Under the pieces are notes generated by a model that was not told where the DNA came from, did not search any database, and worked only from the letters and a program-made list of their open reading frames with translations. A stretch of 64,000 bases of DNA, from NCBI GenBank assembly GCA_902789245.1, contig CADAND010000017.1, positions 1-64,000 of the forward strand, read 5' to 3'. Each line of letters begins with the position of its first letter. The first letter of the stretch is position 1. A program made the position numbers and the translations under genes. Origin of the DNA: an uncultured Bacteroidia bacterium. GTDB taxonomy: Bacteria > Bacteroidota > Bacteroidia > Bacteroidales > UBA932. Of the stretch, positions 1 to 10,537 are shown in pieces.

Positions 1-1422
<1,422 letters not shown>

Positions 1423-1554
1423 TTTTATACTTCTAGTCTCTCCTGACACTCGATCAATTTCAAAAGAAATTAACGCTCTCGATTCTTAGTTTCTCGGTAC
1501 TTGCTTGTACTTATCTTGTCAGTCTTTTCAATGAACTCTTTCAATTTTGGCGCT

Positions 1555-1578
1555 AAAAAAACCAGCCTTTCGGCTGAT
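1555..1578 (-). terminator. Terminator-like hairpin in the 16S leader
   Basis: On the minus strand a 7-bp stem (ATCAGCC with GGCTGGU, one G-U pair) closes a GAAA loop and is followed at once by a run of U. It lies between the proximal rRNA promoter (1607-1637) and the 16S 5' end, so transcripts from either promoter must pass it. A boxA-like GTTCATTGAAAA follows at 1525-1536. Leader antitermination is the natural reading, but that is inference. Confidence 0.6.
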
Positions 1579-1606
1579 GGCCAACCCTATCTTGCGATTG
1601 GGATTG

Positions 1607-1637
1607 CAAAGGTAGTTACTATTTTTGAATCTGCAAA
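1607..1637 (-). promoter_or_regulatory. Proximal rRNA promoter (P2)
   Basis: Read on the minus strand, TTTG (1634-1637) is followed after exactly 19 bp by TACCTTTG (1607-1614). This matches the Bacteroidota primary sigma consensus TTTG/TAnnTTTG. It points toward the 16S gene, with a start site expected near 1600. Confidence 0.8.
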
Positions 1638-1691
1638 TTTTTTCAAAGAAATTTTCGAAAAATTTTTGCGATCCGAAGTGCTGTAAAAGAA

Positions 1692-1727
1692 CTTTGCGTC
1701 CCCCCGTTTCCGAAAGGGGACGCAAAG
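1692..1727. terminator. 12-bp inverted repeat between the tandem promoters
   Basis: CTTTGCGTCCCC (1692-1703) and GGGGACGCAAAG (1716-1727) are perfect inverted repeats with a 12-nt loop. On the minus strand the stem is followed by TTCTTTT, so it could end groEL transcripts. Its right arm also overlaps the -7 box of the distal rRNA promoter, so it could instead act as an operator. Confidence 0.5.
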
Positions 1728-1753
1728 GTAGTTACTTTTTTTTATCCTGCAAA
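1723..1753 (-). promoter_or_regulatory. Distal rRNA promoter (P1)
   Basis: TTTG (1750-1753), a 19-bp spacer, then TACCTTTG (1723-1730) on the minus strand. It has the same layout and nearly the same flanks (GCAAAGGTAGTTACT) as the promoter at 1607-1637, which gives tandem rRNA promoters just downstream of the groEL stop. Confidence 0.8.
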
Positions 1754-1770
1754 TTTTTTTGCAGAAAATT

Positions 1771-3662
<1,892 letters not shown>

Positions 3663-3754
3663 GATAAATATTGTTTTTGATTTGTATTCACAAAACGCCG
3701 CGGACCAGCCGCGACGTCTTCATGAAAATCAAGGTCCGTGCCAATGACAATTTG

Positions 3755-4285
3755 TCAACGGCCAAAGAAAAGCTGCCACAGGACGATGCCCACGGACACG
3801 CTGACATTGAGCGAATGCTTGGTGCCGGACTGCGGGATCTCCACGCACAGGTCGGCCTCGTCCACGACGTCCTGCCGCACGCCGTCCACCTCATTGCCGA
3901 ACACGACGGCATAGCGGCGGTCCGGCTCGCGCCGGAAATCGGGCAGGCTCACGGCATGCTCCGTCTGCTCGGCGCAGACAACGGTCCAGCCTTCGGCGCG
4001 CAGGCGCCGGACCAGCGTGAGCGTGTCGTCCACGTGCTCCCAGGGCATGCTCTGCTCGGCGCCGAGGGCCACTTTGTGGATCTCGGCCGAAGGCGGCGCG
4101 GCGCAGATGCCGCAGAGCCAGACCTTGTCGACCTTGAAGGCGTCGCCGGTGCGGAAAGCGCTCCCGACGTTGTGCGCGCTGCGGATGTTGTCCAGCACGA
4201 GCACCACGCCGGATGGCGGCAATTCACGGTACGCGTCCGCGCGCACGCGACCCAATTCTATATTAAGCAATTTCCTGTCGCTCAT
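3755..4285 (-). CDS. SpoU/TrmH-family RNA 2'-O-methyltransferase
   Basis: Predicted S-adenosylmethionine-dependent 2'-O-ribose methyltransferase of the knotted SPOUT class. SpoU motif 1 is visible as LDNIRSAHNVGSAFRT near residue 30, motif 2 as VFGNEVDGVR near residue 130, and motif 3 as IPQSGTKHSLNVSVSVGI near residue 150. Together they form the cofactor knot. The 176-residue length and the lack of an N-terminal L30e-like domain fit the minimal TrmH type. ATG at 4285 is preferred over an upstream TTG at 4294 because it gives the usual MSDRK-type start. It is divergent from glyA. The target RNA position cannot be told from sequence. Confidence 0.85.
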   Translation of the reverse strand: MSDRKLLNIELGRVRADAYRELPPSGVVLVLDNIRSAHNVGSAFRTGDAFKVDKVWLCGICAAPPSAEIHKVALGAEQSMPWEHVDDTLTLVRRLRAEGWTVVCAEQTEHAVSLPDFRREPDRRYAVVFGNEVDGVRQDVVDEADLCVEIPQSGTKHSLNVSVSVGIVLWQLFFGR

Positions 4286-4312
4286 AGAGCGCAAAGATAC
4301 GGAAAAAAGTAT

Positions 4313-4320
4313 TACCTTTG
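4313..4320 (+). promoter_or_regulatory. -7 box for glyA
   Basis: TACCTTTG sits 21 bp before the glyA ATG. No good TTTG is found 19 bp upstream. It overlaps an upstream in-frame TTG and so rules that codon out as the start. Confidence 0.55.
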
Positions 4321-4341
4321 CGGCACATTTTATTTAGCCGT

Positions 4342-5694
4342 ATGAAACAGGACATCCAAATCACCGATCTGATCAAGAAAGAACACGAGCGGCAGAAAGC
4401 CGGCCTCGAACTCATCGCGTCTGAAAACTACGTCACCGACGAGGTGCTCCACGCCATGGGCTCCATCTGCACGAACAAATATGCGGAAGGCTACCCCGGC
4501 AAGCGATATTACGGCGGTTGCGAGGTCGTTGACCAGATTGAGCAGCTGGCCATCGACCGCCTCAAGGCGCTCTACGACGCCGAATGGGCCAATGTCCAGC
4601 CGCACTCCGGTGCCCAGGCCAACATGGCCGTGACCATGGCCATCCTCAAGCCCGGCGACACCTTCATGGGCCTGGACCTCAGTCAGGGCGGCCACCTCAC
4701 TCACGGATCCCCCGTCAACGCCTCCGGCCTGCTGTACCACGCCGTGGCTTACGGACTGAACCCGGAGACCGGCCGCGTCGATTATGACAAGATGGAGCAG
4801 CTCGCCCTCGAGAACAAGCCGAAGCTGATCATCGGCGGCGCCTCCGCCTACTCCCGCGAATGGGACTACGAGCGCATGCGCGCCATCGCCGACAAGGTGG
4901 GTGCCATCCTCTGGATCGACATGGCCCACACCGCCGGCCTCATCGCCGCTGGTCTGCTGAAGAATCCTGTCAAATACGCCCACATCGTGACCTCCACCAC
5001 GCACAAGACGCTGCGCGGCCCGCGCGGCGGCGTGATCCTTATCGGCAAGGACTTCGACGATCCCCAGGGCCGTACGACCCCGAAGGGTGTCGTCAAGAAG
5101 ATGAGCCAGGTCATCGACTCCTACGTCTTCCCCGGCGTGCAGGGCGGTCCGCTCGAGCACGTCATCGCAGCCAAGGCCGTGGCTTTCTTCGAGGCCGCCC
5201 AGCCGGAATATGTCGAATACCAGAAGCAGGTGATCTCCAACGCCCAGGCCATGTGCGCGGAGTTCCTCCGCCGCGGCTACAAGGTCGTCTCCGGCGGCAC
5301 CGACAACCACCTGATGCTCATCGACCTGCGCGGCAAATTTGATGAAGTCACCGGCCGCATCGCCGAGCAGCAGCTGGAGCTCGCCGCGATCACGCTCAAC
5401 AAGAACATGGTCCCGTTCGACACCCGCAGCCCCTTCCAGACCTCCGGTTTCCGCATCGGCACCCCGGCTGTGACCTCCCGCGGTTTCGTGGAGAAGGACA
5501 TGGAAGAGATCGTGGCCCTGATCGACGAGGTCCTCAGCTCCTGCGCCAAGCACATCGATGCCCTGTCCGTCAAGAAGGGCGAGCCGCTCACGGGCGCCCA
5601 GCAGGCCTCCCTCGCCGAGCACACGGCCCTGCTGGAGGATGTCAAGCAGCGCGTCCACCGCATGACCGCCGGCGTTCCGCTGAACAAGTATTAG
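4342..5694 (+). CDS. glyA: Serine hydroxymethyltransferase
   Basis: Converts serine and tetrahydrofolate to glycine and 5,10-methylene-tetrahydrofolate in the cytoplasm, the main source of one-carbon units. The 450-residue protein has the PLP-binding lysine at about K222 in the [13 protein letters not shown] motif, the folate and substrate region LIASENY near residue 25, and YYGGCE near residue 57. The ATG at 4342 is chosen because the promoter -7 box ends only 21 bp upstream. It is followed after 4 bp by an outer-membrane protein gene that probably shares the transcript. Confidence 0.98.
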   Translation: MKQDIQITDLIKKEHERQKAGLELIASENYVTDEVLHAMGSICTNKYAEGYPGKRYYGGCEVVDQIEQLAIDRLKALYDAEWANVQPHSGAQANMAVTMAILKPGDTFMGLDLSQGGHLTHGSPVNASGLLYHAVAYGLNPETGRVDYDKMEQLALENKPKLIIGGASAYSREWDYERMRAIADKVGAILWIDMAHTAGLIAAGLLKNPVKYAHIVTSTTHKTLRGPRGGVILIGKDFDDPQGRTTPKGVVKKMSQVIDSYVFPGVQGGPLEHVIAAKAVAFFEAAQPEYVEYQKQVISNAQAMCAEFLRRGYKVVSGGTDNHLMLIDLRGKFDEVTGRIAEQQLELAAITLNKNMVPFDTRSPFQTSGFRIGTPAVTSRGFVEKDMEEIVALIDEVLSSCAKHIDALSVKKGEPLTGAQQASLAEHTALLEDVKQRVHRMTAGVPLNKY

Positions 5695-5698
5695 GATT

Positions 5699-6838
5699 TT
5701 GAAGAAATTCTTCTGCATACTGCTGCTCGCCGCGCTGGCGCTCCCGGCCGCAGCGCAGCCTCCCCGTTTCAACTGGGAATACGACGCGGACTTCCGCTAC
5801 ATTTTCGACAACCGTGAATTTGCGTACTCGAACGACGCCGTCATCCCGTCCGGGACGATGCACACCATCGTTCTCGCACCGATGGCCGGTTTCAGCGTCG
5901 AGCAGTCCCCGACGGTGCGGCACCGCCTGATGGTGGGTGTGGAGTTCGCCCACGAAATGGGTTCCCGCACCTGGACGGATTTCGCCCGGGAGCCCCTCAT
6001 CTTTTACAACGCACACGTGCGCGCGCGGAGGGGCACATTCGACGCCTTTGCGGGTGTCTTCTCCCGCAACAACGTGGAGGGTGCCTACGGCGAAGCTTTC
6101 TTCTCCGGCATGTTCCGCAACTCCGACCGCAACATCGACGGTGTGCTCCTGAAGTGGCGCGCCGAGCGCTTTTACGCCGAGATCGCCTTCGACTGGATGG
6201 GACAGTACGGCCCCCAGACGCGCGAGCGCTTCCAGGTCTTCAGCGCCGGCCGCTGGCAGGCCAAAGAGTGGCTCCAGCTGGGCTGGTCGGGGAGTTTCTA
6301 CCATTATGCCTGCTCCCAGATCGCGCCCAACGTGGTGGACAACCACCTGCTGCAGCCCTGGGCGAAGGCGGACTTCTCCCGCCGGACCCGCTGGCAGGAG
6401 CTGTCGGTGCAGGCCGGCCTGTACGTCGCCTACCAGCTGGACCGCGGACGCGGGACCACGCCGGACATCCCCCTCGGCGGCGAGATCAAGCTGACCGCCC
6501 GGCGCTGGAACGTCATGCTCCAGAACACGACCTACGCGGGCGGCAACCTGATGCCCTTTTTCCGTGAGCTCGACCCGGCGGGCATCCCGTACGCCACCAA
6601 CCTCTACTTCGGCACGCCCTGCTTCGACAGATTCTTCAACCTCTCCGAAGTGGCGTGGACCCCGCAGATTGCACGTTACGTCCAGCTTCGTCTGGCCGCA
6701 CGTTTCTACGTCGGCAAACAGGGTTTCCTGGGCTGGCAGCAGATCGCCTCGCTGCGCTTCAACCTCGATGCCCTGCTGCATCCCGCCACCGAGACGGTGG
6801 TCGGCCATGGACGTCGCCACCCTGGCTCCCGCCTATGA
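5699..6838 (+). CDS. Predicted outer-membrane beta-barrel protein, function unknown
   Basis: A 379-residue exported protein. Residues 1-20 are a signal peptide (KKFFCILLLAALALPAAAQ). The rest alternates aromatic and polar residues in short strands such as RFYAEIAFDWMG and QLRLAARFYVG, as in beta-barrel proteins. The start is a TTG 4 bp after the glyA stop; the next in-frame ATG would remove the signal peptide, so TTG is preferred. Its stop overlaps the ATG of the RNase HI gene in an ATGA, which suggests translational coupling. I do not recognise the family. A porin-like or surface role is inference. Confidence 0.75.
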   Translation: MKKFFCILLLAALALPAAAQPPRFNWEYDADFRYIFDNREFAYSNDAVIPSGTMHTIVLAPMAGFSVEQSPTVRHRLMVGVEFAHEMGSRTWTDFAREPLIFYNAHVRARRGTFDAFAGVFSRNNVEGAYGEAFFSGMFRNSDRNIDGVLLKWRAERFYAEIAFDWMGQYGPQTRERFQVFSAGRWQAKEWLQLGWSGSFYHYACSQIAPNVVDNHLLQPWAKADFSRRTRWQELSVQAGLYVAYQLDRGRGTTPDIPLGGEIKLTARRWNVMLQNTTYAGGNLMPFFRELDPAGIPYATNLYFGTPCFDRFFNLSEVAWTPQIARYVQLRLAARFYVGKQGFLGWQQIASLRFNLDALLHPATETVVGHGRRHPGSRL

Positions 6839-7347
6839 AATACTGGGATTTCCGCGAAAGCGGCAAACCGCACTACGACTACATCGCCTACACGGACGGC
6901 AGTTACCGCCTGCCGAGGAATTTCGGCGCGGCCGCCTGCATCGTCCTGGACGGCCTGGACGGCAAACCCCTCTACCAGTGGAGCGAGGTGAGCCGCTACT
7001 CCACCAGCAACCGGCAGGAGCTTGCGGCCATCATCCACGCGCTGCTGCACGTTCCCGCGGGGAGCAGCGTGCTGGTGCGCAGCGACAGCGAGAACGGTAT
7101 CGCGCAGCTGTCCGGCCAGGTGCGGAGCAAGAAGGACTTCGACCTGGTGCAGCTGTTCCGCAAGGTGAAGAAAGAGCGCGCGCTGCAGGTGCAGCTGGAG
7201 TGGATACGCAGCCACAGCGGCGACCGCTGGAACGATCACGTGGACGAGCTCTGCATGGAGGCGCTGGATCTCTTTGAAGCGAACGGCACCCACGTACGCG
7301 AGGGGGTTGACCCGGATGCACTGATTTCGTATATTTGCAAGCAATAA
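6835..7347 (+). CDS. Ribonuclease HI family protein
   Basis: Predicted endonuclease that cuts RNA in RNA-DNA hybrids, for example Okazaki primers and R-loops. The 170-residue protein keeps the four acidic catalytic residues in order: D21 (YTDGSY), E62 (SNRQEL), D84 (VRSDSENG) and D134 (RWNDHVDEL), plus the conserved H127 loop. The ATG at 6835 lies inside the stop of the preceding gene (ATGA overlap). There is no N-terminal hybrid-binding domain. The reading frame is open further upstream, but that part runs through the previous gene and is unlike RNase H. Confidence 0.88.
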   Translation: MKYWDFRESGKPHYDYIAYTDGSYRLPRNFGAAACIVLDGLDGKPLYQWSEVSRYSTSNRQELAAIIHALLHVPAGSSVLVRSDSENGIAQLSGQVRSKKDFDLVQLFRKVKKERALQVQLEWIRSHSGDRWNDHVDELCMEALDLFEANGTHVREGVDPDALISYICKQ

Positions 7348-7360
7348 AAACTCATCGGAT

Positions 7361-8137
7361 ATGAAAATCGCGATCATCGGCGCCGGCAACATGGGCGGCG
7401 CCACGGCCCTGGGACTGGCCGGCGCCCTGCCGGACACCCGGATTACCGTCACGGCGAAGCATGCCGCGACCCTGGAGAGATTCGCCGCCCGCGGGCTGCA
7501 GACTTCGCTCGACAACGCCTCGGCGGCAGCCGACGCGGACCTTGTCATCCTCGGCGTCAAGCCGTGGCTGGCGCAAGGCGTGCTCGCGGAGATTCGGACG
7601 GCGCTTGCCGGCAAGGTGCTGGTTTCTTTCGTCGCCGGCGTGCCCGCCGCGGAGCTGCGCTCCTGGCTGGACGGCAGCGGCGTGAAGGGTATCTATTCCG
7701 TCATCCCCAACCTCGCCATCGAGGTGGGCGAAAGCATGAGTTTCATCCATGAGATCAGCGGTACGCCGGAGACGCTCGCCACCGTGCAGGGCCTTTTCGA
7801 CGCCGTCGGCCGCACGGCCGTCGTGGATGAGAAGCGGCTGAACGCCGGCATGATGCTCGCCTCGTGCGGGACCGCATTCGCGCTCCGCTACGTCCGCGCC
7901 TCCGCCGAAGGCGGCGTGGAGCTGGGCCTCTACCCGCAGGAAGCGATCACCGCCGCGCTGCAGACCGTCAAGGGCGCCGCTGCCCTGCTTGCGGCACGCG
8001 GCTCGCACCCCGAAGCGGAAATCGACCGCGTGACCACGCCTGGCGGCATCACCATCAAGGGACTGAACGCGATGGAGGAAGCGGGCTTCTCCGCTGCCGT
8101 CATCGCCGGGCTGAAAGCCTGGAAACCGAAGCAGTAA
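7361..8137 (+). CDS. proC: Pyrroline-5-carboxylate reductase
   Basis: Catalyses the last step of proline synthesis, NAD(P)H-dependent reduction of 1-pyrroline-5-carboxylate. The 258-residue length is usual. The N-terminal Rossmann motif GAGNMGG is at residues 7-13. The C-terminal dimerisation/substrate domain shows GSHPEAEIDRVTTPGGITIKGL, the family signature, near residues 205-230. It is the last gene of the glyA-to-proC run and is followed by a strong hairpin at 8201-8225. Confidence 0.96.
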   Translation: MKIAIIGAGNMGGATALGLAGALPDTRITVTAKHAATLERFAARGLQTSLDNASAAADADLVILGVKPWLAQGVLAEIRTALAGKVLVSFVAGVPAAELRSWLDGSGVKGIYSVIPNLAIEVGESMSFIHEISGTPETLATVQGLFDAVGRTAVVDEKRLNAGMMLASCGTAFALRYVRASAEGGVELGLYPQEAITAALQTVKGAAALLAARGSHPEAEIDRVTTPGGITIKGLNAMEEAGFSAAVIAGLKAWKPKQ

Positions 8138-8200
8138 GCTCCGCCGCCTCGAACCGCCTGTGAGCGGCATCCCATAATCTGTCAATACTTTAGCGTTTTA

Positions 8201-8225
8201 TACTCCCCCGGTTTTCGGGGGAGTA
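8201..8225 (+). terminator. Terminator hairpin after proC
   Basis: TACTCCCCCG and CGGGGGAGTA form a perfect 10-bp stem around GTTTT. The 3' flank is AT-rich but has no long T run, so termination efficiency is uncertain. Confidence 0.65.
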
Positions 8226-8314
8226 TTATGTTATATAGTTCTGATAATTAGCAAATTATAGCTCACGGAAAAGTCTGAGATATGCATGCCTGGCAGCCGG
8301 TGAGGACGAAAGAC

Positions 8315-8328
8315 GCAAAATATTTTGC
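8315..8328. promoter_or_regulatory. 14-bp palindrome upstream of the PspC-PadR operon
   Basis: GCAAAATATTTTGC is a perfect palindrome 44 bp before the -7 box at 8372. It is a candidate operator for the PadR-type regulator in the operon. That assignment is positional inference only. Confidence 0.35.
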
Positions 8329-8371
8329 AAATTTTTGGTACTTTGCGATACAAGGTATTAGAAATTTTATA

Positions 8372-8379
8372 TATCTTTG
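8372..8379 (+). promoter_or_regulatory. -7 box for the PspC-PadR operon
   Basis: TATCTTTG lies 21 bp before the ATG at 8401. No TTTG is present at 19-bp spacing, so it may need an activator or be weak. Confidence 0.55.
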
Positions 8380-8400
8380 CATTGTCAAAGTTCTAGAGAA

Positions 8401-8985
8401 ATGAAAAAAGTATTCAACATCAGCCTTGCGAACCGCAGCTTCACGCTGGAAGAAGACGCCTACAACCGTCTGAGCGAATACCTGGAGCACTTCCGCACCC
8501 GCCTCGCGGCGGCATCGGGCGTGCCTTATACGCAGAACGCCGAAGTGATGGAGGATCTTGAGTCCCGCATCGCCGAGCTCTTCGCCCAGGAAGTCGGTAC
8601 GGACGGACGCGTCGTGAAGCTCGAACTCGTGGAGCGCGTCACGCGCCAGCTCGGCATGCCCGACGGCGCGCCTGAGGGCATCAATACGGACGCCGAACCC
8701 GCCGCCGGCAGTGCGCCGGGTCAGAAGAAGATCTACCGCGACTACGACAATCGCCGCATCGCCGGCGTCTGCGCGGGTCTCGCCATTTATCTGGACATCG
8801 ACGTCGTCCTGACGCGCGTCTTGATGCTCGTGGCCCTGGTGGCCGGCCTGGCCGGCTTCTGGATCTACGTGATCTGCTGGATCGCCATCCCCAAGGCACT
8901 CACCGCCACACAGAAGTGCGAGATGTACGGCCTGCCCGTCACGGCCGAGAACCTCGCCAGATTTGCCCAATCCCAAAATAAGTAG
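8401..8985 (+). CDS. PspC-domain protein, short form
   Basis: A 194-residue inner-membrane protein. Residues 1-85 form a helical segment (FTLEEDAYNRLSEYLEHF, DLESRIAELF) that closely resembles the start of the larger PspC gene two positions downstream. Residues 108-165 are a PspC domain: KKIYRDYDNRRIAGVCAGLA, followed by a hydrophobic segment LMLVALVAGLAGFWIYVICW. PspC domains are linked to envelope-stress sensing in the phage-shock response; a similar role is inferred. The ATG at 8401 is set by the -7 box just upstream. It is first in a tight three-gene operon. Confidence 0.85.
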   Translation: MKKVFNISLANRSFTLEEDAYNRLSEYLEHFRTRLAAASGVPYTQNAEVMEDLESRIAELFAQEVGTDGRVVKLELVERVTRQLGMPDGAPEGINTDAEPAAGSAPGQKKIYRDYDNRRIAGVCAGLAIYLDIDVVLTRVLMLVALVAGLAGFWIYVICWIAIPKALTATQKCEMYGLPVTAENLARFAQSQNK

Positions 8986-8990
8986 CAGCC

Positions 8991-9323
8991 ATGGAGAACA
9001 CCGTTGAAAACATCCGCGCGCAGATGCGCAAGGGCTTGCTCGACTACTGCATCCTTTCCATCCTGGGCAAGCACGAAGCCTACGCCTCCTCGCTCATCGA
9101 GGAGCTCAAAGCCGCCGGCATGATCGTCGTCGAAGGGACCCTCTATCCCCTGCTGATTCGGCAGAAGAACCAGGGCCTGCTCGACTACCGCTGGGAAGAA
9201 TCCACCCAGGGCCCGCCCCGCAAGTACTATGTCCTCTCCGACAAAGGCCGCGAGCAGCTCGCCCAGATGGACGCTGCCTGGCAGGAAATCATTGATTCCG
9301 TCAACACCCTCAAACGCGTATGA
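8991..9323 (+). CDS. PadR-family transcriptional regulator
   Basis: A 110-residue winged-helix DNA-binding protein. The PadR core is clear: MRKGLLDYCILSILG, then SSLIEELKAAGMIVVEGTLYPLL and the wing with GPPRKYYVLSDKGREQL. Family members repress their own operons and are released by stress or small molecules. It lies between two PspC-domain genes, 5 bp after the first and overlapping the second by 4 nt, so it most likely controls this module. It lacks the long C-terminal coiled coil of PadR subfamily 1 and fits the short subfamily 2. Confidence 0.92.
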   Translation: MENTVENIRAQMRKGLLDYCILSILGKHEAYASSLIEELKAAGMIVVEGTLYPLLIRQKNQGLLDYRWEESTQGPPRKYYVLSDKGREQLAQMDAAWQEIIDSVNTLKRV

Positions 9324-10417
9324 AAGAAGTAGAAAGAGTCAGCCTCGGCGGATACGCCTTCACCCTGGAAGACGATGCCGCACGCATGGCCGGGGAATAC
9401 CTCGGCGAGCTGGAAAAATATTATAACGGCCGCGCCGGCGGCGGCGAAATCCTCGACGGCATCGAGGAACGCATGGCCGAACTCCTCATGGAGAAGGCCG
9501 GCCGCGAGGGTGTCGTGTCGCGCCCGATGATCGAAGAGGTCATCGGCGTGCTCGGCCGCCCGGAGGATATCGAGGCCGCGGAGGAGGAGATTCCGGGTCA
9601 GGCCAGGAATGAGGAGAATGGCGCCCAGCATGGCGAGAATGCAGGCAGGAACCGTCGCAAGCTGTACCGCGACGTCAACGACAAGGTGGTGGCGGGCGTG
9701 TGCAGCGGCCTCGCGGCCTATTTCAAGCAGGACGTCGCCCTGTTCCGCATCCTCTTCGTCCTGTTCACGGTCGTCTTCACCTTCGGATTCTGGCGCCACG
9801 GCATCGGCTGGCGCATCTCCATGGGCGCGCCGACGCTCTATGTCATCCTCTGGATCTGCATGCCGGCGGCCAAGACCGTCCGCCAGCGCTGGGAGCAGCG
9901 CGGCGAGGACGGCACGCTGAACAGCATCCAGCGCAGCGTCGAGGCCGGCGCCAAAGAGTTCGAAGAGGCCGTCAAGACCGTGGGGCAGTCCACCGCCTGG
10001 AACGAATTCGCGAACATATTCGGCAAAATGGTCGGCCTGGTCCTGCTCATCGTCGGCTTCGCCGGCCTGTTCACCGGCGGCCTCTGGGGCTTCGGCAGCG
10101 GCTGGTTCGGCCATCGCCATGGGGACGGTTTCCTCGGCCTGGGCCGCCTCTACGACAAGGGTCTTGCGGACCTGCACCTGTATGCCCCGCAGGCAGCCCA
10201 CGCGCTGGCGCAACCCGGCATCAACATCCTGATTGCGCTCGTGTGCTTCCTCCCCTTCCTCGGAATTCTCTACGGCGCGCTGCAGCTGCTCTTCGGCTTC
10301 AAGTCGCCGAAATGGCATCCGGGCCTGGTGATCTTCATCCTCTGGCTGCTCGCCGTGGTCGCCCTGGGAATCCTGATCGCCACCGGATATATCAGTACGG
10401 AATTATGGAACATCTAA
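9320..10417 (+). CDS. PspC-domain protein, long form
   Basis: A 365-residue inner-membrane protein. Residues 1-95 repeat the helical N-terminal region of the short PspC gene (GGYAFTLEDDAARMAGEYLGEL). The PspC domain begins at about residue 113 (RKLYRDVNDKVVAGVCSGLA) and runs into a membrane segment. The C-terminal half adds further hydrophobic helices, including VGLVLLIVGFAGLFTGG, ILIALVCFLPFLGILYG and LVIFILWLLAVVALGILIA. A palindromic repeat at 9590-9610 encodes the linker IPGQARNEE in frame. The start overlaps the padR stop by 4 nt. The function is presumably envelope-stress related. Confidence 0.85.
   Translation: MKEVERVSLGGYAFTLEDDAARMAGEYLGELEKYYNGRAGGGEILDGIEERMAELLMEKAGREGVVSRPMIEEVIGVLGRPEDIEAAEEEIPGQARNEENGAQHGENAGRNRRKLYRDVNDKVVAGVCSGLAAYFKQDVALFRILFVLFTVVFTFGFWRHGIGWRISMGAPTLYVILWICMPAAKTVRQRWEQRGEDGTLNSIQRSVEAGAKEFEEAVKTVGQSTAWNEFANIFGKMVGLVLLIVGFAGLFTGGLWGFGSGWFGHRHGDGFLGLGRLYDKGLADLHLYAPQAAHALAQPGINILIALVCFLPFLGILYGALQLLFGFKSPKWHPGLVIFILWLLAVVALGILIATGYISTELWNI
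9590..9610. repeat. Palindromic repeat inside a coding region
   Basis: The imperfect inverted repeat ATTCCGGG..CCAGGAAT lies in frame in the linker between the N-terminal and PspC domains. It resembles short palindromic repeats dispersed in many genomes. A single copy is visible here, so family membership is inferred. Confidence 0.4.
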
Positions 10418-10430
10418 CACACCCTATACC

Positions 10431-10484
10431 ATGTTGATTTTTGTCTGCCTCCTGATCTATGTCGAATGGCGCCTGTTCATGTAG
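10431..10484 (+). CDS. Possible 17-residue hydrophobic micropeptide
   Basis: A short frame, MLIFVCLLIYVEWRLFM, begins 13 bp after the stop of the long PspC gene and ends before the operon terminator at 10503. It would be one hydrophobic segment with a short cationic end, so a tiny membrane peptide is possible. There is no homology evidence. A chance frame in the 3' untranslated region is the main alternative. Confidence 0.3.
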   Translation: MLIFVCLLIYVEWRLFM

Positions 10485-10502
10485 CGCCTGCCGGCAGCTT
10501 TC

Positions 10503-10535
10503 ACAGATCCCTGGCCTCCAGGGATCTGTTTTTTT
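10503..10535 (+). terminator. Intrinsic terminator of the PspC-PadR operon
   Basis: ACAGATCCCTGG and CCAGGGATCTGT form a perfect 12-bp stem with a 3-nt loop, followed by seven T. Confidence 0.93.
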
Positions 10536-10537
10536 CG

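Noticed and set aside
3663-3754. A CIRCE/HrcA operator or a consensus promoter for groESL
   Set aside because: I searched the gap by eye for the CIRCE inverted repeat and for TAnnTTTG on the minus strand and found neither.
6154-6567. Arg/Pro-rich frame in another phase of the outer-membrane protein gene
   Set aside because: The composition is typical of an out-of-phase GC-rich gene. The phase with a signal peptide and beta strands is the real one.
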